Of a DNA stretch of 64,000 bases, positions 1 through 11,514 are shown piece after piece (the stretch's first letter is position 1; every line of letters starts with the position of its first letter). The stretch is from Triglochin maritima (taxonomy: Eukaryota; Streptophyta; Magnoliopsida; Alismatales; Juncaginaceae), in assembly GCA_963682175.1 (NCBI GenBank), contig OY821772.1:44352925-44416924 (forward strand), read 5' to 3'. Below the pieces are notes generated by a model that searched no databases, was not told the DNA's origin, and was given only the letters and a program-made list of their open reading frames with translations. The translations under genes were made by a program, and so were the position numbers.

Positions 1-656
1 GGAGTTTTACTTTTTGGTTATGATGGCAGTACTCAGCTTAGACGAGATTACACCAAATGAAGGCTTCCTTCCAGACATAATTCCAGTTGCAGTCGCTTGT
101 TCAATCCCTCCACGGGAGCAGGCAACTCCATTTTTAATCTTCATCACAAACTTGTTGCCTTGAAGAATAAAAAACGTCATCATAGGTGCATCAATATAAA
201 GTGGAACACCAGAATTCACAGTGCATAGTTTGAGATTGCAAGTGCCAACTTTGTTGTCAATAGCACCTATAAAACACTAACATGAGTTTTGGGAACTTAA
301 AAAGCATGTCAGTTCAATGAATATCGTTGGCATTGTTACCATCGACAGGGATAAGATCAGCCCAAATGATAATTGGAGCACTTTTATGCCTGCTTTTTAT
401 CAATACGCGCAGCCGCCGAAGAATCTGCTAGCGAAGTGGTTGGAATTTTATCATGAACCAATTTGAAGGCTGTAAGTTTAGGTTCCTCCAAAAATGATTG
501 TATATTTTCTAAGGAGATTTCAGTTTGACTGATTTGGCTGCTGGACCTAAACAATCAAGAAGTCGCAGCTAAAAAATATTGAAATAATATATCGAGAACA
601 GCCTCATGGCACACTTAGGCTAAAAAATATTGAAATAATATAACAAGCACACTTAG
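1..656. other. left-edge region, no recognised gene
   Basis: A minus-strand open stretch (about 7-219, running off the left edge) has amino-acid composition that could be a real exon, but I do not recognise the protein and see no clear splice sites. At 568-656 an AT-rich segment of about 23 bp (core AAATATTGAAATAATATA) plus the word GCACACTTAG occurs twice, about 50 bp apart. Confidence 0.3.
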
Positions 657-1884
657 TGTAGCATCCCGAAACAGCGAAAATTTAAAATTTTATAATCAAG
701 ACACAGGAACTCAATAATCAAAGACGGGACTCTTACTTCTCATAAAACAAATAACGGTGCACCAAAATTACATCAGAGCTTGTCAAAATGATACATGATT
801 ACAACAAAACGACAACAGAAGATAAAACGTAATCATGTCGACCTCAGCGGTCCGAGAAAATGATCCAACTCCAAAATGCGCGTGCCCGCCGATCACCACC
901 CAACTGGACCTACTGCGGTCCTGAAAAATATATAACAACAATGCCTGAGTTTCCAGAAGGAAACCCCGTATGCCAACTCACCTATATGCATGCATTACAT
1001 AAGTGAACCTATTATACTAGTAGCATGTCATGACATCGACAGAATGGAAAAACAGTTCCCCCGAAGGGTAAAACAGGACATCAGTCCGACAGTCAACATC
1101 GAGTCTCCCGAGGAGACCTACTGCAGGCACATGCAGTCTTACAGCACGCGACATCGCACCCCCACACGCGACTACACTACTCAAGGGTTCGGCATGGAGC
1201 CTCTGTCACGCCTGCGGGCCAATAGAATACAGATCTGCAAATCTCTGTGGTCGGAGCCACGGGGACCAACGGGGCCGTCGCCCGGAAGGTATAACAACAT
1301 CATCTCGATAGGTGCCCAGTCGAGGAATCAACATAGCCGGAACAGCCTCGGCCCAACAATCATCATCGCCGGCACAACCTCGGCGGCATCACCGGCACAG
1401 CATCAGTGGTCCATCACAACGTCCGACACAGCATCGGACGGGTCCAGACCGAAGTCTGCCAGGTCATCAGGCTCCACGAGCCGCAAACACCAACTGCGCC
1501 GCTATAAAAGCAGGGCAGCGACCTCCGTAGCCCGTAGGCCGGTAGTCACCTCACCCAACGCCAGTTGCGTGCCCGCACAAACATCAACATTGGGATCCGC
1601 GATCCCTCAGGCCTGCTATACTACAATAAGTCCAATCCATCCAACACATTAGTCACGCTCCATACATGGAGGTGACGCGTCCCGAACACCCACACTCTTC
1701 CCAACGGCGGTCCCTGGGCAGGCACGCGGAACGCACATACCGTCACCTCCCGGCTCACGCACAAGGCGAGGACACGGGTTTCCGTGGACAAAGTTGGCAT
1801 TCCAAAAGGCAACCAGGAATTCTGTCCTGGGCCCAAACGGTCAACCGGAAGAGGTGATTCGGTCTACCGGTTCCAGAAAGGAAT

Positions 1885-2245
1885 CGGTCGACCGTACGCC
1901 TAACACGGTCTACCGCTGCGCTCAAAACATCATCCCAACAGTCTACCGAAGGTCTAAAACCGGTCGACCGAACGAGGTCAAAATCCGGAGTCTAGTCAAC
2001 ATCAAATTCAAATCTATCGGTCGACCGACTCAGGGGTCCCGGTCGACCGAAAACTTACAGGGTCAACCTATTATTCTACGTCATATAACGGTCGACCGAA
2101 CGAAAACCAACGTCCGAACAAAATGCATAATAAACCAATAAACTAAAGTTCCGGTCGACCGAACACAAAGACCCGGTCGACCGAAACACAACAGACAGAC
2201 AAAATACATGCATTCGGTCGACCGCCCGAAGGGTCCGGTCGACCG
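1885..2245. repeat. cluster of nine CGGTCGACCG palindromes
   Basis: Nine exact copies of the 10-bp palindrome CGGTCGACCG occur in 361 bp, with several one-off variants such as CGGTCTACCG just upstream. Spacing and spacer sequence differ, so this is not a simple tandem array. Each copy carries three CpG sites. Confidence 0.85.
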
Positions 2246-2604
2246 TTGGTCATCTTCAACCTCGCGTCAGCCGAGGTTTTCCTCGAAAACAACGCCGGAG
2301 AGGTCTCCGACCTCCCCGTCCGACCAACACAACCCTCCCACAAGGGCTAGGAACAACAAAACCACGCTATCAAGTCGGCATACCTTCCACCAAGACAACG
2401 AAATGTCGGAGCAACGTTCGCGCCTCCGTCACCTCCGCACGCGCAACCTCCTCCTCGCGATGACCTCCTCACGTCGGAGCCTCCGCGTCCTCTGGAACAC
2501 CCGAACAAGAAAGAAGAAGAGAGGAATGAGTGTTGGAATGGAGAGGAAAAGGAAGAAACGTTGGGTTATAAACCAAACTCGGCTCCACAGTGCCCTACCC
2601 ATCT

Positions 2605-2614
2605 GACCCATCAC
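2605..2614. repeat. target-site duplication of MULE (left)
   Basis: GACCCATCAC here is repeated exactly at 9235-9244. The two copies directly abut the inverted CGTAATTTTTTT ends of the element. MULEs usually make 8-11 bp duplications. Confidence 0.88.
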
Positions 2615-2760
2615 CGTAATTTTTTTAAATAATAAACATTTAATTAAAATTTCGAAAACTAATAAATAAATAAAAAAATTAAAACTACCACGATCGCGGG
2701 TCGAACCCGCGATCCGCTCGACCACGGATCGCGAGTGCGATCCGCAATCCGTGCTTCAGT
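2615..2760 (+). repeat. MULE left terminal inverted repeat
   Basis: It matches the reverse complement of about 9095-9234 over roughly 130 bp, with gaps. A 10-bp perfect stem with a short loop (GATCGCGGGT / ACCCGCGATC) and further GGATCGCG/CGCGATCC copies lie in its inner half. Confidence 0.85.
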
Positions 2761-2809
2761 GCGTTTTTTTTAATACAATTATTTTTTCAATTCCTCACAC
2801 ATTTCCACT

Positions 2810-3262
2810 TCTACTCTCCACACAGTTGTGAAATTGTGCCCGGTAACATCAATTTTTCTGATCCGTGTGTCTTTCCTGGTGATATTTGAGTAATTATTTT
2901 TTTCATTCTTATATTTATAGTTATTAATAATTGGTAATAATATCAAATATTGAAATTCTACTCTCTTCACAGTCTTCAAATTGTGACTGGTGATATCAAT
3001 TTTTCTGATCCGTGTTTTTTTTCCTGGTGAATTTTGAGGTAATTTTTTTTCTTCTTAATTTCTATTTATCTCACATTATTAACAATTGGTAATAATATCA
3101 AATATTGAAATTCTACTCTATTCACAGTCTTCAAATTGTGTCTGTTGATATCAATTTTTCTGATCCGTGTGTTTTTTCTGGTGAATTTGGAGGTAATTTT
3201 TTTATTCTTAATTTCTATTTATCTCACATTTTTAATAATTGTTAATAATATCAAATGTTGAA
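2810..3262 (+). repeat. three tandem ~150-bp subterminal repeats of the MULE
   Basis: Units start at 2810, 2957 and 3112 (147, 155 and about 150 bp). Each runs from TCTACTCT through the shared words CAATTTTTCTGATCCGTGT and GGTAATAATATCAAATATTG. They lie between the left inverted repeat and the transposase ATG, where promoter and transposase-binding repeats would be expected. The second copy of the element keeps only the tail of the last unit. Confidence 0.8.
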
Positions 3263-3313
3263 GTAATTTTTAATATAAAACTGATTAAAGAATTTTACAT
3301 TGTAGTTAACATA

Positions 3314-5865
3314 ATGATTGCGGTTAGTGTGCACTTTGGCGGTGAAATAGTTCAAAATGCAAGTTACGGTGTAGAGTACACGATAGGTCCAAGACTTACA
3401 CTTTCAGCGAGCGAAAATGTAACCTTAGAAGAACTTAAGAGTTGGATATATCAAGGTTTGAATGTCGAAGAATCTCAGTACTCAATGAATATTCAATATC
3501 GTTGCAACATTGCACCAACCAGTTACTTTTTTTTAATGTGATGTCTGTATATGATGAGAATTCCTGGAGAATAGCCTATGAAACAGCTTATTCCAAAATT
3601 GGAATGATGGAGTTATATGTACAGTTGAATCCTGTGGAAATTGAGTGGAGGGCTGAGATGTTTACAGGTAATCAACCGGGTAGTAGTAGTGGTGCAGGTT
3701 TCATATCTCAACAATCATGTGATGCAAACACCATAGCAGAAACCAGTCGACATGCGAATAGAACTTCTAATTTCGTGCCTATACCAACAGATGATGAAGA
3801 AGAAAATGATGACGAAGATTACAATATAGATACAGAGAATGAATCATCAGGTGACGAGGATGAGGATGCTGATGAGATTGAGGAAGATGAAGATATTGGT
3901 CCGAACGTGAGTCAGTTAAGCCAATACAACCCATTTAGAGGGAGGGGTTCGGTTCACCCAGCTAAAAGCTTTCATGATTGTTCTAGTTGGGTTCCTGCAG
4001 ATACATCATTTATAGAAAGCAGCGTAATAGTTGAAGGTCCGTTAGCTGAGAATCAAGCATTCTCATCAAAAGACGCTCTAAAGAACGCAATATCGAAATG
4101 ACATATTGACAATAATCGGGAGATCAAGGTGCAAGACAGCAGCAAAACCAAATATAGGGTGAGATGTAAAGATGAAAATTGTAGCTGGATGTTGTACGCT
4201 GCACAGACCGGTTCGGGTGATGCATGGTCTACAAGAAAATGTCCGTATAAGCATATATGCAGGTCCACAGCTGCCCGATTTGATCATGCTCAGCTGACTG
4301 CAAAGATGATGGCTGATATCATCCTTGAAGATGTCGAAAATAATGTCTCGCTCCCGATTAAACAGGTGTTTGGTCTGGTAAGAAAAATATTTCCAGGTGT
4401 TAATCCAAAGTACAATAAATTATGGCGTGCCCGCGAGATTGCTGTTGCATACATGTTTGGAAGTTGGTCGGGTTCATATGCTTTGTTGCCTCAATTGTTA
4501 AATGCTATTAAACAATCAAATCCTGGAAGTAAAGTTGTAGTTCATTCTGACCCTTTACCATGCGTTGGTGTCCGTCAGTTTAAATGTGCAGCATGGGCTT
4601 TTGGTCCTTGTATTCAGGCATTCAAATATCTGCGTCCTGTTATCAGCATAGATGCCTCATTTCTTAAAGGTAGATACGAAGGAAGGTTACTTGTTGCTGT
4701 TGGGTATGACGCTGAGAATCAACTATTGCCTCTTGCATTTGGACTCGTTGAGAAGGAAAATATATCCAATTGGGGATGGTTTATGAGATGGTTGCGACGA
4801 GAGGTGATTGGAGATAGGAAGATATGTGTCATATCTGATCGACATGCTGCAATTAAATACATTTTTAGGAATCCCGGTTACGGTTGGCACGTGGAAGGAA
4901 ATGAAGCAGTTCACCGTTTATGCGCACAACATCTTGCCGAAAACTTGCTAAAAAATTGTAAGAATCAATATGCAGTTGACGCCTTCAAAGCAGCATGCAG
5001 ACATAGTAATCCGTGGGATTTCAAAGCCAGTTTGGAAGAAGTTGAGTATTGGAGTAAAGATGCATTACAATACATAAAAGGGATAGGGAAAAAAGATGAA
5101 ACAAATGAGAATGAACCGGAAGTTCCTAGTAAGTGGTCGTTGTGTCACGACGGAGGCCAAAGATGGGGAATAATGACAAGCAATGTTGCAGAGTGTCTGA
5201 ACAATGTTTTCAAAGAAGCTCGTGGTTTACCCATTTGTGCAATTGTAGAGACAACATACTATAAACTGTTGGAGTGGTTCAACAACAGAAGACAACATGC
5301 ACGTGTGTTGGCACAAAGAGGACACGTCTTATCGGAGAGGGTTACACAAATGTTGGAAAAATCTGCAGCAGTTGCATGTCAACATGAGGTGAAAATAACT
5401 GATTTCGATACAGGAGTATATGAGGTCATATCCAAACATGAAAGAGTGAGCAGAACTGGAGCTAGGAGGGATCGTAGTTACAAGGTGATTCTACGTAACA
5501 GCACCAGACCGAAGTGCAAGTGTCGGGGACTACAAAATACAGGTATCGCTTGCAGTCATGTTTTGCCAGTGTGTGCCACACGTAACTACAATGCCAATGA
5601 ATATACATATTCGTACTACAGTGTCAACTCTCTAGTGCACACATGGGAGTGTCACTTCGATGTGTACGGGAAGGAAGAGGATTGACCTGAATATATAGGA
5701 GACAAAATAATACCTGATCGAACACTCGTCAAGAAAGAAAGAAGAAGGTCAAAACGTTTACCGATGACGATGGATGTCATGGAAGGAAGGATAGGTCCGG
5801 GTCATTGTACAGGTTGTGGTTCGATTAATCACACAAGCGATCGTTGCAATGTAAGGGAATGTTGA
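3314..5865 (+). pseudogene. MULE transposase (MuDR/FAR1-type), disrupted
   Basis: Domains in order: an N-terminal PB1-like region (3314-3530); an acidic linker (about 3790-3900); a MuDR DNA-binding domain with CKDENCSW (about 4030-4270); the MULE transposase core with ISIDASFLKGRYEGRLLVAVG and ISDRHA, supplying the first two acidic catalytic residues (about 4630-4860); a SWIM zinc finger, CKCRGLQNTGIACSH (5516-5563); and a terminal CCHC zinc knuckle, CTGCGSINHTSDRC (5807-5848). Three lesions are visible: a frameshift at the T8 run 3527-3534 (the second copy has two more bases and stays in frame there), a TGA at 4099-4101 and a TGA at 5683-5685. The reading frame is otherwise the same before and after both stops. 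The family function is cut-and-paste transposition in the nucleus; this copy is unlikely to make full-length protein. Confidence 0.9.
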
Positions 5866-5970
5866 ATGTATTGTAATGTTTAATATATTGTAATGTTGAA
5901 TGTATTATAACGTTTAATGTATTGTAATGTTGAATGTATTGTAATGTTGAATGTGTTGTAATGTTTATAA
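5863..5970. repeat. minisatellite between the convergent MULE genes
   Basis: About six imperfect 16-18 bp units of the type TTGAATGTATTGTAATG separate the 3' ends of the transposase and PMD genes. In MuDR the convergent genes also meet at a low-complexity intergenic region. Confidence 0.75.
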
Positions 5971-6066
5971 TGTCTTATTTATAAGTCAAACCATATCAAT
6001 TAAGATGACAAAAGTACAATAAGATCTTAAAGTACAACCGCGAGTACAACTGAATTACAATATGAA

Positions 6067-8490
6067 CTACTGCGTGGGAGTGAAAATCTTTGTCTTCATC
6101 TTGCGTCGGCACCCTCGACCGACTGGAGTCGCAACATGTACTGATTCTTCTTCATCATCAGAGAAGACGTATGGAACCAAGTCAGAATGGGGTTGAGTCT
6201 CAACAGGTGAATGAGACTCAACAGGTCGAAAAGGTGACTGATTTTGAACAGGCAATTGAGGTGACTGAGTCTCGTAAACTATAGAAGGTACAAGATTTAA
6301 TTCACAAGTGTACCCTTGGTCAGTAAATGGGCTGAATATACCATCCAACAAAGACCCGAAATCTGTTTGCGCCAACTGAGGGGTATCATAATTACTACCA
6401 GGTGTCTGATAAGTTGGATAATCTTCGGGAATCTGGGAAAGCCCCAACTGGGTTGGCTGCGATGGTCCTGCGCCAATGTCACCATATGTTTGAGAATATC
6501 CAAACTGTGATGGATCTGGGACAAAATCATCGTATGATGCATTGGATAACCTAAAACAATATGTTGTTTGGTCTGCAACTCTTGATACAGGACAGTCATC
6601 ACGAATCTCATTATTACCATCATCATCTTCAGGAATCAACTCCACATCTGCAGGTAATCCAGCATCACACAATACTCTTTCAAAATCGTACACCTGATCG
6701 CAGTCGACAGCATCGAGTTGGTGACTCTTCAGCAACATTTTACAGAGTCCCTTAGTTCCACGTTTGTACAGCTGCTTGATAACAAATTTAGCCCGTTGAA
6801 TACCACGTAAGCCCTGCAATTGTAGTTTGAAAATTAGATAGTAAAACACAACAAGGAACGTCGAATACGTCGAATTGTAGTTCAAAAAACATACCATACG
6901 TCGAATACGTGGTCCACCAGGAACGTAACCTAAGTCCTCGATAGAATCACGTGGGGGTGGCAACGGCCTTTCCAGACCGAACTCTATTTGGCTTCGTATG
7001 TAGACTGTGTACATACCATTATGTTGAAACCACTAACGATACCGTCGATTTTCTCTCGGATCATATGGTCGACCTTTATGAAGAATATGCGGTCTGTCCC
7101 ACATTCGTATGTAAATTTCATGCTTCGCTGACCAATCATCTCTCTGTCGGGCCGCATGTACTATCTTATCAAGTGTTTTGAGTTCTGTCCACGGATGAGG
7201 TTCTGGCGGTGGCGTCGTCTGATAAAATCCAAATTGTCTCATAGTTCTTTCTGGATAATGCCATGAAATCATCCAGAAATGAATCAAATGCACTCTCGCA
7301 AGCCAATATGCAGCATCAGTAGTAAATACCCGGCCAGGAAGCAACATCATATTTTCATAATACGGCTGCCAGTTTACATGCTCATCCAACATACATTCAA
7401 ATTCATTTCTGTAATGTGTAAGACAATTATGTGCGGCACTAACCTCATAAGTCTGTGGGTATTGCCACTTAATAGCAAATGGAGGTCGCGATTCTAGGTC
7501 GTCTCCACCTAAACACTCAGCATGACCCACGTGTCTCGGCCGGGCTACGGGAAACCGAGTCCAAGACCAGTGTTGAAGAAGTAACAATGCACCACCAATG
7601 TTCATTTTTCCAGTTTGACATGAAATAGACAAGTTGCGATATAAACATGAAAGCACGGCCGCACCCCAATTGTATACTATCGGCTTGTCCAACACCTGCA
7701 AAAACCTCAAATACATAACTGGAACACATGTCCTAGAGCTATCTGGGAATACCATGGATCCAAACAAATCTAAAATGAAAGCCCGTGTATATTGTGTCAC
7801 ATCTTCATCTGTGGGAAATTCTGGCAGATTCCCGTAATTTACCCGCAACCATTGCAAACTGATGCTAAATCCGGACTCTTTGAACATTTGTGGCTTATCT
7901 CCTCCTACCGTTCTTTTACCTTTTTTCATAATCTCGGCGTTTATATCAATCCTAAAGGAATTTCTAATTAACTCAAGACTGTCTCGATCACTGTACCCGA
8001 TTATTGGAATACCACTGATAGGTAGACCCCACAAACAGCTAACATCCTGCAAGGTTAATCCAACCTCCCCAACCGGTAAGTGGAAAGTGTGAGTCTCAGG
8101 ACGCCAACGCTCTACAAGTGCAGTAATCAATCTATTGTCTGTCCTTGTATGTTTTATTTGGGCAAGTTGATATAATCCCAAATTTTTGAGTGCTTGACTA
8201 AAACAATCGTGGAAATGAATTACTGGACGATGTGCATGACATTCCAAAACAGCCTCCGGCTATAATATATTCAAATATATTGTGAAAAATACGTCAATTT
8301 AAAAAATATAATTTAAATATTTAGAAAATTTACACAATATGATTTTTTTTGTACTTACATTTGTGGAAATATCATTGACTCTGAACATGCAATTTGGTAT
8401 TTCGAGAAGTGGGGAAATAGACTCTCTATCCACTGCATCATTATACTCACGTTCGTTTTGTACAGAGCGACTTCTACTTAAATGACTCAT
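6067..8490 (-). pseudogene. plant mobile domain (PMD/MAIN-like) gene of the MULE
   Basis: Three exons can be read on the minus strand: 8490-8359 (starts MSHLSRSRS; donor GTAAGT), 8259-6895 (acceptor TATAG), and 6812-6067 after an 81-bp intron (donor GTATGT, acceptor TTGCAG) that is a multiple of three and open. Exon 2 encodes the PMD fold known from MAIN, MAIL1 and the long form of phosphatase PP7, with HTFHLPVGEVGLTLQDVSCLWGLPI, then FILDLFGSMVFPDSS and GGALLLLQHWSW. The third exon is acidic and Q/P-rich. A TAG at 7035-7033 splits the frame, which continues open on both sides, so the original codon was probably CAG. PMD proteins act in nuclear silencing and genome stability in Arabidopsis and also occur inside transposons. 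Whether this one helps transposition or evades silencing is not shown by the sequence. Confidence 0.85.
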
Positions 8491-8615
8491 TTTGTCAAAA
8501 CAACTGTTCATGAAAATAAAAACAGAATTAATTCTAATAATTAAAAAATACTTTACTCGTACATTTCATGACAAATTGCATGTTATAGAAATAATGAAAG
8601 CTACAACAATTTAAC

Positions 8616-8860
8616 ACATAAATACAACTAATATTAAAATTTTAATTTAACAGAAAATAATAAATAACTATTCCAAATACTTATATTATATAATAAATTT
8701 CGTAAATGTACGTTATACAAATTTTAGATGTATATACATTTAATTTAATTATAAACAGATACATAAATACAACTAATATTTACAATTAAATATAATAAAA
8801 AATAACAAAACAATTCCAAATAATTTTAATTTAACAAAGAAATTAAATCTTAAGTATAAA
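8616..8860. repeat. AT-rich tandem duplication near MULE right end
   Basis: The phrase ACATAAATACAACTAATATT starts near 8616 and again at 8761, followed by similar AT-rich text, giving two diverged units of about 140 bp. They lie upstream of the PMD gene, mirroring the repeats upstream of the transposase. Confidence 0.6.
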
Positions 8861-9089
8861 ATTTGTGTAAAATTTACCTGAGTCCAAGATAACCTGGGAA
8901 ATAAGTGTTGTGCGAGCTCCGAATGAAAGAAAACCTAGAAGAGAAGTGTCGTGCGAACCCGAGTAGATGATAAAAATTACTTGAGATTAACTGATTTTAA
9001 CTTAAAACTTAATCTGAAAACTCAAAAATTAACTACTTTTAACTTAATACTTAAACTCAAAACTCAAAAACTAAAAAACTGAAATCTAA

Positions 9090-9234
9090 TTTTTTTTTAA
9101 AAAAGCAGGCCGATCGCGGATCCGCGATCCGTGCCCACGGATCGCGGGTCCAAACCGCGATCGTCTTAGATTTAAATTTTTTTTTATTAGTTTTCAAAAA
9201 AAAATTAAATTGATTATTATTTAAAAAAATTACG
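9090..9234 (-). repeat. MULE right terminal inverted repeat
   Basis: Reverse complement of the left end. It contains an exact 18-bp palindrome, GATCGCGGATCCGCGATC (9112-9129), and a 9-bp stem, CGATCCGTG/CACGGATCG (9124-9143). Confidence 0.85.
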
Positions 9235-9244
9235 GACCCATCAC
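9235..9244. repeat. target-site duplication of MULE (right)
   Basis: Exact repeat of GACCCATCAC at 2605-2614. Confidence 0.88.
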
Positions 9245-11514
9245 CTCTCCCCCTCATCCACAGTGCACGCCCCCAATTCTTCCGAATGCACCCACACTTC
9301 CCCATGCTAACCCATCTTCTAATCCAAATTTACCCTAAACCAAGGGTTAGCATTTACAAGACCAGGGATCTCCATGTTTATAACTTCATTGGTCAGTGAT
9401 CACAACTGGCCAGTCAGTTATACTTATTCCATTTGGAAGGAAAACACTACGTAAGTACGTATTCCACATAATTGCATTGAAAACTACTTTTGACTAACTA
9501 TAATAGTCCAAACCCCTACCCGAAAATCCAAATTCCACTCACATATTGTTAGATCCATTGACTAAGTAATTTAACATTTTCCACCATTTAAACCTGACCT
9601 CATATTGTACTAAACTTGGGGTTGTTGAAATAGTTTAGGATTATCATTCCTAGGCGTATTGTTCACAACAATTTCATATGGCAACTGATGCCAGGCTGGC
9701 ACACAAAAATGCACCTTAACTACCTCTAACTTAGATGAAATACGGCAAAATAATTCTTGAATATGAAGCTCACCTCCACGAACCTGTTCTGCCATTATTG
9801 CGGTGCTAAGATGGAAAGTAGTTTGGAGCCCTCCATGTCACGGAAATAAGGATAGCTTCATGTGAATCAATCGCTGATATCTCATTAAGCAGGGCCTCAG
9901 CTGCATCAGCATGAGCGGGACGGCAACTGAAAAGGTGGGAACACTAAGAATCATGAGCAAATCCAGAAATAAAAATTCACCAAATAAAATTCAAAACTTG
10001 CATCCACATTCTGTCCGGAAAAAATACTACTAATTAAATTGTTCCGGATTCATATCTAATAAGTTTAATAGTTCTTCTCGCTTAAAAGAAAACTTGACAT
10101 GAGTCTATGATTGTGAATCAAACCATTCAAGGGGTCATTCCCGTTCCTTGTGTATGCTTTATGATCTTCAGTCGTGATAGGTCGCTAAAATGTCAAACTT
10201 CCAAAAATTGGTAATATGGTGAGGGTGGTGAAAATAGTCGAAACATGGTATGTTCTAGAGTAGAAGACACTTTCATTCACCAACTCAAAAGGCAACCGCA
10301 TACAATTGATATCAATCAGCCCTTCGATAGAGACTAGAGAAAGAGAGAGGAATTTTTTTGGATAAAAAACAACAAAGTGTAATTCATAAAACCAGTTTTT
10401 CAAAGTACAGTTTCTCAAGGTTCACTATTATAAGTGATTCTAATAGAATATTACGGAAAAATATTCACACCTTGGTGAATTTTTGCCCACTTGAAAAGTT
10501 TCTACAAAGATTTTTTGAGCTTTGTTGCGGCAGCAGTGGGTTTACTGCCAATGTGAATGGGAAATACCTAGTGCAATAGCAATATATTATACCGTCCAGA
10601 GTCCTGAAAATAACACAACATCATATCTAACTCATCCATGTGCTGAAATGTACCTTAAATCAAAAGGGTACAGTTTTTCACTAATAGATGTCGTGGCATC
10701 CATAGTTGTTCCAGCATAATCAAGGTTCAGTCTTGCACTGCCACTGCCAGTACTGAAAATGCAGCCGTTGTAGCAATAATGGGCATTCCACAAGCCAACA
10801 TTTCTTTTCTTATTATCATCTTTACAACGGTCAAAAATCACTTTAAACATCGACTTACAAAAGTCATAAACTCCGTATACGTAATTACTGATTGAATATC
10901 ACTTGATTTTCTTAACTACAAAATTCATCAATTGGCCATTCTTTACTAGGGTTAAAAAAATCAGTCTGGCATCTGAAGTGCTACAACATCCATAAATTTA
11001 GTAACTCAAGCAGTCAAACCATCGAACGGGTATATTTGTGAATCCCAAACGCCAAATTATAGAAGCAAGATTGTAAGGCATTAAGTGGTTATAGTTGAGA
11101 ATACTAGTAAAGAAATAAACTCATGACACAACATCTTCGGGCTGCGACGCCATCACCAACGCCGAAATAATCAGACATTCTTGTGTATTGTCGAAGCGTT
11201 TCGTGGTTTTGGTTTCTTTTCCAAGAAAGCAGTCAAAACACAAATAAAATTGCGTCGTCAATTTTTATGGATGACGAATCAAACCGGAATGATTTGTGAC
11301 TATCATTCAAAAATAATTTTCAGTCAATTGATGATAAATTTTATTCCTAATCACGTAAAGCTCAAAATTGCTACACGAGTTTCATTAAGCAATCTCACGT
11401 AGATGTTTTGAATCACTTGTTTTCCCATTCTAACACCAAATTGTTAATGAAGTAGAATTATTATAAGTTTATAACTAAGAAGGTATTATTTACTACAAAA
11501 AGAGTTTAACCACA
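9245..11514. other. intergenic region, nothing firmly recognised
   Basis: The first ~115 bp continue the LTR-like DNA interrupted by the MULE. The minus strand near 9600-9930 and 10630-10850 has short open stretches that may be remnants of exons, but no family is recognisable and no splice structure could be assembled. Confidence 0.4.

Larger units (their letters stand above)
657..2614. repeat. LTR-like repeat DNA, family undetermined
   Basis: The segment starts TGTAGCATCCCGAAA, a start typical of plant LTRs. It is GC-richer than its surroundings, has long meaningless open frames, and has a TATA-like TTATAAACC at about 2566-2574 that would fit a U3/R boundary. The MULE at 2615-9234 interrupts it, and similar C-rich DNA resumes at 9245-9360. 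I could not find a matching right end or a 5-bp target duplication, so a solo LTR is an inference. Nine exact copies of CGGTCGACCG lie at 1885-2245. Confidence 0.4.
2615..9234. mobile_element. Mutator-like element with transposase and PMD genes
   Basis: A 6,620-bp element. Its ends are inverted repeats of roughly 130 bp that begin CGTAATTTTTTTAAATAATA and contain GATCGCGG/CCGCGATC palindromes. A perfect 10-bp direct repeat, GACCCATCAC, flanks it. Inside are a MULE transposase gene on the plus strand (3314-5865) and a plant-mobile-domain gene on the minus strand (8490-6067). The genes converge, each starting near its own end, which is the layout of maize MuDR (mudrA/mudrB). Both genes carry in-frame stops, so this copy is probably not autonomous now, although the ends and target duplication remain sharp. 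A shortened relative lies at 57920-60507. Confidence 0.9.

Noticed and set aside
990..1652. 220-codon plus-strand frame
   Set aside because: Lies in LTR-like repeat DNA; S/R/T-rich text with no family resemblance.
2690..2720. tRNA-like B box in the MULE end (GGTCGAACCC)
   Set aside because: It is half of a palindrome; there is no A box or cloverleaf, and the second copy has decayed there.
7033..8247. PMD start at the residue before ECHAHRP
   Set aside because: That codon is TTG; a spliced first exon with ATG at 8490 fits the donor and acceptor and is conserved in the second copy.
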